The notes beneath the pieces are model-generated. The model searched no databases, was not told the origin of the DNA, and saw only the letters and a program-made list of their open reading frames with translations. A stretch of DNA of 64,000 bases, from the NCBI RefSeq assembly GCF_051020955.1, contig NW_027476311.1, forward strand, positions 231,001 through 295,000, given 5' to 3'. Numbering within the stretch: position 1 is the stretch's first letter; every line of letters begins with the position of its first letter. A program made the position numbers and the translations under genes. The stretch comes from Megalopta genalis. Its lineage: Eukaryota; Arthropoda; Insecta; Hymenoptera; Halictidae. Shown here piece by piece: positions 61,101 to 64,000 of the stretch.

Positions 61101-61435
61101 TCTAGATCGGAATAATCGATGTTTCCCGGCAAACTAATGGGATATTAATTAAACTTTATACACGAAATTACTCGTTTTGATCCCTGCTACACAGCCGTAT
61201 ACTTTTTATAATTTTGTGGAATCGGGAACCTTGCAATATTTAACATAACGCGGATCGACTGTCTCTGTCTCTTTCTAGATCGGAATAATCGATGTTTCCC
61301 GGCAAAGTAATGGGAGTTTAATTAAACTTTATGCATCAAATCATTCAGTTTGACTCCTGCAACACAACCAAACACTCTCTGTAATTTTCTGAACTGAAAA
61401 ACCACTGAAATTGCGCTCGAAATGCGGAGCGACGG
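58133..61435. repeat. Satellite 2: 173-bp tandem repeat with a six-monomer higher-order unit
   Basis: The motif gatcgg recurs every 173 bp at 58337, 58510, 58683 and so on to 61278 (18 positions), with a degenerate monomer at each end (58133 to about 58336, and about 61337-61435). A gtaaactttttataaattt variant recurs every 519 bp (58431, 58950, 59469 and 59988). cggaaaac and gggagatt variants recur at 1,038 bp, indicating a six-monomer unit repeated about twice, followed by more uniform monomers. The flanks (aataatcg, caaactaatgg) are more diverged. Monomers include ctgtctctgtctc and a CENP-B-box-like stretch. No gene is seen. Confidence 0.95.
58270..58286 (+). other. CENP-B-box-like motif in satellite 2 (first copy)
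   Basis: The 17-mer attttgtggaatcggga agrees with the CENP-B box at TT, TGGAA and CGGGA but has TTG in place of the CGT at positions 4-6. Of the nine essential positions, seven match. It recurs in most 173-bp monomers; the variant monomers have aatttg instead. The resemblance may be chance. Confidence 0.3.
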
Positions 61436-62402
61436 GTCGGCGCGTCTGCACTGTGCGACAGCTAGTCAAAACGTCCGAACAGCGTATTGTTTTCGATCTC
61501 TTGGTATAATATTCGTATTCCTTGCTGTGTATAGCTTCCGGCGGTGGCGGTCTGTGGCCACCCAGGGCGGGAGATAACCCCCGAACTAGCCCTCGCGTAG
61601 GAGGGTTGATCGGCCGAGTCGATGGGTGTATCGGCGATGAAGGCATTAGAGACCGTCAGTGCGTCGTACATGTAGTACTTCGCATAATGGCGAGGCCCTG
61701 ATTTAGCATACGGGCTGTGGCGTGTTCTTTGTACAGCACTGTATGTGCTGTATGACTTCCGACTGGGGAACTGTTGTCACTCGTGGCATCAGTTCCCCAG
61801 TTTACGTTAAACGGTTTTTCAGACCGTTTTTCGTGGGCGGAACACGCCACTAGACAACACTCCGCTGGGCTCAGGAATACATGGGATGCAATCAATCCCC
61901 TGGGCAACCCAGGCCGCAAGGGGCAAACGTGCCCTAGCCACACTTGAGCCTCCACGAAAAAGGTACCGCTGGATAGCTCGTGTTCTTAAATACGCAGCGA
62001 ACTGAACGAAGTGTGGTGGAGAGGAAGAGGCAGCCTCTCCGACTGCTGTCTCCCACGTGTTTGCCGTGCGTGGCGACCCTTGTCGTCGGAAAAGAGGATC
62101 CTGGGATCTGAGGGGGCCCTCTCCTGCGGGTGAGACGTCCCCAACACGTACCTTTGGCCTCTGCTTCGGCTAGATGGGCGGCTGGACGAGAAAAGCAGCC
62201 CTGGTCCAGTCAATCGGCTTGGAACGACCACACGCTTCGGGCAAGTGGGTTCTGCTGGGCGAGGACGCGGGCTGGGTAAGGAAACCGACCCAGCCAGCAG
62301 ACTATATTCGGTGCGTAGCCCTAACCCAGCCTTTGGCGGGTTCCAAATTGTGTGGGTCGGTGGTGGCCGGGGAGCGCACTGGATGAAAGACCAAGACACA
62401 TT
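61436..62402 (+). other. Leader region of the second retrotransposon
   Basis: About 970 bp with no convincing coding frame. It probably comprises a short stretch of unclassified flank followed by the 5' UTR. It contains a perfect 12-bp inverted repeat (61762-61801), a short aaacggt/accgttt stem just after it (near 61,808), and a ccctc/gaggg hairpin near 61,595. I could not draw a full HDV-like fold here. Confidence 0.5.
61762..61801. other. 12-bp perfect inverted repeat (hairpin)
   Basis: actggggaactg (61762-61773) and cagttccccagt (61790-61801) are perfectly complementary around a 16-nt loop. In an RNA this would be a stable hairpin in the leader of the second retrotransposon. Its role is unknown. 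Confidence 0.75.
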
Positions 62403-63944
62403 ATGGGTCTTAATAAAATTAATGAACAAAAAACTAAGCGTCCAAAGACGACGGGTCCAGCTCCTACTCGGAGTGAAGCCGTCGCCGCAGACGCGGGAAC
62501 TGCAAATGCAGCTGTCAGTCCCCCCGCGTCTGTGAGAAAGACAAGATCCGGGAAGGTGATTAATATCGCCAATCCTCGTGTGATCTTGCAAAGATGTGTG
62601 ACTCCCACGCGAGCGGTCTCGGTGAAAACCGAGCCCAACGTGGAAGTAATCGAACGAGTCGGAGACACGTCACTCGTGAAGGTGCAGTCGGCACCCGAGC
62701 GTGTCGAGGACCCTACTGGTGACGGTTGGCAAACCGTCACCAAAAAGTCAAAGCGAGCCAAGCCGGGCGCACCCACCGGCAAGGCCGCAGTAAACCGGGC
62801 CAGGAGACCGAAGGGGACGTTCTCCGGGCAGAAGGTACGGCCTCTCGATCTCGTAAGAGACGAAGCCTTTAGGCGAGTGTCCGAAATACGGACCTTTTGC
62901 TTTCGACCTGAGTCGAAAGTCAATAAGGAGTCCGGGTCAAAGATACTCGCCGAGGTTGAGGCACTCAACGAGCTGGTCCAGGAGCTTATTCAACGGAATA
63001 GCTTCGTCGAAGGGCAGCTCGCCGCGGTCAGGGCGGACCTAAAAGCGCGTCCTGCCGTAATGAGTGCGATGCGACCTGGGCCGTCCAAGGGAACTCTCCC
63101 GAAGACGGCCTGCAACGCCGCGCAGTCGACTTACGCCCATGTGAACAAAGTCGACTGCAAAGGAGCTTCTCCGGAAGCGGGGAGACGGCCACAATCGCAG
63201 CATGTGGTAAAAATCTTCCCGCCGAAGGAAAAAGGACAGAGCAGCGAAGTTACGAAGGTTACTGTTCTGTCGCTCGTTAAACCAGCGAAGGAGGCGATCC
63301 GAATTAAGTCGGTCCGACGCATCCACTCCGGTGGCATCGTCGTCGAGACCGACCGAAAGGAGGACCTGCAAGCCTTCGTTGGCAATAAGAAGCTCCGGAG
63401 CGCGGGTCTGTCCGTCTCCTTACCTACCAAGCGGGACCCCGAGGTTTTAGTTTACGACGTCCCGCGTCGGATGGGTAAGGACGAAATTGCCTCCAGTATT
63501 TGGAGGCAAAATCTCTGCGATGCGAACCAGAAGGATGTGCCTTCGGGAATTCGGGTCAGCCGCATGGCTGGCAAGACCCCGGAGACAGCCAACTGGGTCG
63601 TTGCCGTCAGTCCGCAGAATCTTCAGCGGCTGAAGCAGAGGGGTAGCCGAGTTTACCTTGGATGGAACTCCTGTCGTGTACGGGATTTCGTCCAGGTGCT
63701 TCGGTGCTACCGTTGTCAACGCTTCGGGCATACCTCGAAGCGTTGTAAATTCAAGGAGGACGTGTGCGGTCACTGCTCCCAAAAGGGGCATACCTTCACG
63801 CTCTGTAGCAAGAAGAGTGAACCTCCGGTCTGCTCTAATTGCAAGGACAGAGGGTGGGCTAGTGCACACAAGTCGCGGGACCCAGCTTGCGCTTCCTATC
63901 AGGCGGCGCTAGCTTTGGAGTCGTCCCGTGTCCGACTTGAGTGA
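62403..63944 (+). CDS. ORF1 (gag-like, CCHC zinc knuckles) of the second retrotransposon
   Basis: This 513-residue protein is counted from the first in-frame ATG at 62403; an upstream in-frame GTG at 62352 is unlikely in a eukaryote. A basic, Lys/Thr/Pro-rich N-terminal half is followed by a likely coiled coil around residues 180-215 (LAEVEALNELVQ). A conserved gag core (about 290-430) contains HSGGIVVET and DVPRRM. Three knuckles lie at about 435-496: CYRC...HTSKRC, CGHC...HTFTLC and a last one with C-X2-C-X8-H-X6-C spacing. This is the R1-clade ORF1 arrangement, and it binds element RNA in that family. Codon use is less GC-biased than in the satellite-inserted family. The frame is uninterrupted. 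The subfamily is not resolved. Confidence 0.88.
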   Translation: MGLNKINEQKTKRPKTTGPAPTRSEAVAADAGTANAAVSPPASVRKTRSGKVINIANPRVILQRCVTPTRAVSVKTEPNVEVIERVGDTSLVKVQSAPERVEDPTGDGWQTVTKKSKRAKPGAPTGKAAVNRARRPKGTFSGQKVRPLDLVRDEAFRRVSEIRTFCFRPESKVNKESGSKILAEVEALNELVQELIQRNSFVEGQLAAVRADLKARPAVMSAMRPGPSKGTLPKTACNAAQSTYAHVNKVDCKGASPEAGRRPQSQHVVKIFPPKEKGQSSEVTKVTVLSLVKPAKEAIRIKSVRRIHSGGIVVETDRKEDLQAFVGNKKLRSAGLSVSLPTKRDPEVLVYDVPRRMGKDEIASSIWRQNLCDANQKDVPSGIRVSRMAGKTPETANWVVAVSPQNLQRLKQRGSRVYLGWNSCRVRDFVQVLRCYRCQRFGHTSKRCKFKEDVCGHCSQKGHTFTLCSKKSEPPVCSNCKDRGWASAHKSRDPACASYQAALALESSRVRLE

Positions 63945-63984
63945 CGGGCAGACGTGGACTTGTCCACTCCGCCATTCGAACGGC

Positions 63985-64000
63985 ATGCTGGGCGGACCCC
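63985..64000 (+). CDS. Possible start of ORF2 of the second retrotransposon (cut by the window end)
   Basis: After the ORF1 stop, the frame holding an ATG at 63985 is open from 63913 to the window end. An ORF2 start about 40 nt after ORF1, without a UAAUG overlap, would be reasonable. Only five codons are visible, so this is a guess from position. Confidence 0.25.

Larger units (their letters stand above)
61436..64000 (+). mobile_element. Second, different R1-like non-LTR retrotransposon (5' part, runs off the window)
   Basis: GC-rich sequence after satellite 2 contains a long non-coding leader and a complete ORF1 with R1-clade-type triple CCHC knuckles. The window ends where ORF2 should begin. 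The protein is clearly different from ORF1 of the satellite-inserted family outside the knuckles. The left boundary is uncertain: the last recognisable satellite 2 monomer fades out near 61,435, and the element may start there or up to about 150 bp later. No target-site duplication can be tested. Confidence 0.7.

Noticed and set aside
62352..62402. GTG-initiated N-terminal extension of the second ORF1
   Set aside because: GTG starts are not expected in a eukaryotic mRNA; the in-frame ATG at 62403 is used instead.
1..64000. Telomeric TTAGG target as for SART and TRAS
   Set aside because: No tandem TTAGG is present at either insertion or anywhere else I looked.

Overview
This window looks like pericentromeric or other heterochromatin of an insect-like animal. 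About 48 kb is one AT-rich satellite array (1-58,132). It is interrupted by two GC-rich non-LTR retrotransposon copies of one family, followed by a second, unrelated 173-bp satellite (58,133-61,435), and then by the 5' part of another retrotransposon (to 64,000). Both retrotransposon types have an ORF1 with three CCHC zinc knuckles. The first family also has an ORF2 with an APE-type endonuclease, a reverse transcriptase and a terminal CCHC motif. That is the architecture of the R1 clade (R1, TRAS, SART), known mainly from arthropods, so an insect is the best guess. A hymenopteran would fit, but the species cannot be read from the sequence. I see no host gene, tRNA, rRNA, CRISPR array or telomeric TTAGG array.

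Satellite 1 is hierarchical. The base subunit is 145 bp. Three subunits (145 + 145 + one enlarged by a CpG-rich module) make a 500-bp 'A' monomer (47-bp module) or a 522-bp 'B' monomer (69-bp module). A and B alternate as AB (1,022 bp) and ABB (1,544 bp) blocks, with some ABBB and AA. Above that lie a 4,086-bp tandem duplication (47,201-55,372) and blocks about 16 kb apart that share private variants. I count 37 A and about 56 B monomers. Unequal exchange shows as three 377-bp monomers that lost one subunit and three places where a subunit is doubled.

The main discovery candidate is the retrotransposon family in this array. Copy 1 (6,004-12,071) has an intact ORF1 and ORF2 joined by an overlapping UAAUG stop-start. 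Copy 2 (34,158-38,140) is 5'-truncated inside ORF1 but keeps an intact ORF2. Both lie in the same orientation at the same nucleotide of the B-module, each followed by a poly(A) tail and flanked by a 13- or 14-bp target-site duplication of that module. Different 5' ends show two separate integrations. A paralogous empty site survives at 22,169-22,181. The first 150 nt of copy 1 can be drawn as an HDV-like self-cleaving ribozyme, which would release the element RNA from a satellite co-transcript in the way R2 does from rRNA.

How the parts may work together (inference): the array supplies many equivalent safe targets in its B-modules. The ORF2 endonuclease nicks the module, the structured 3' UTR and poly(A) are used for target-primed reverse transcription, and the ribozyme gives a defined RNA 5' end. 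The array in turn duplicates and homogenises around the insertions.
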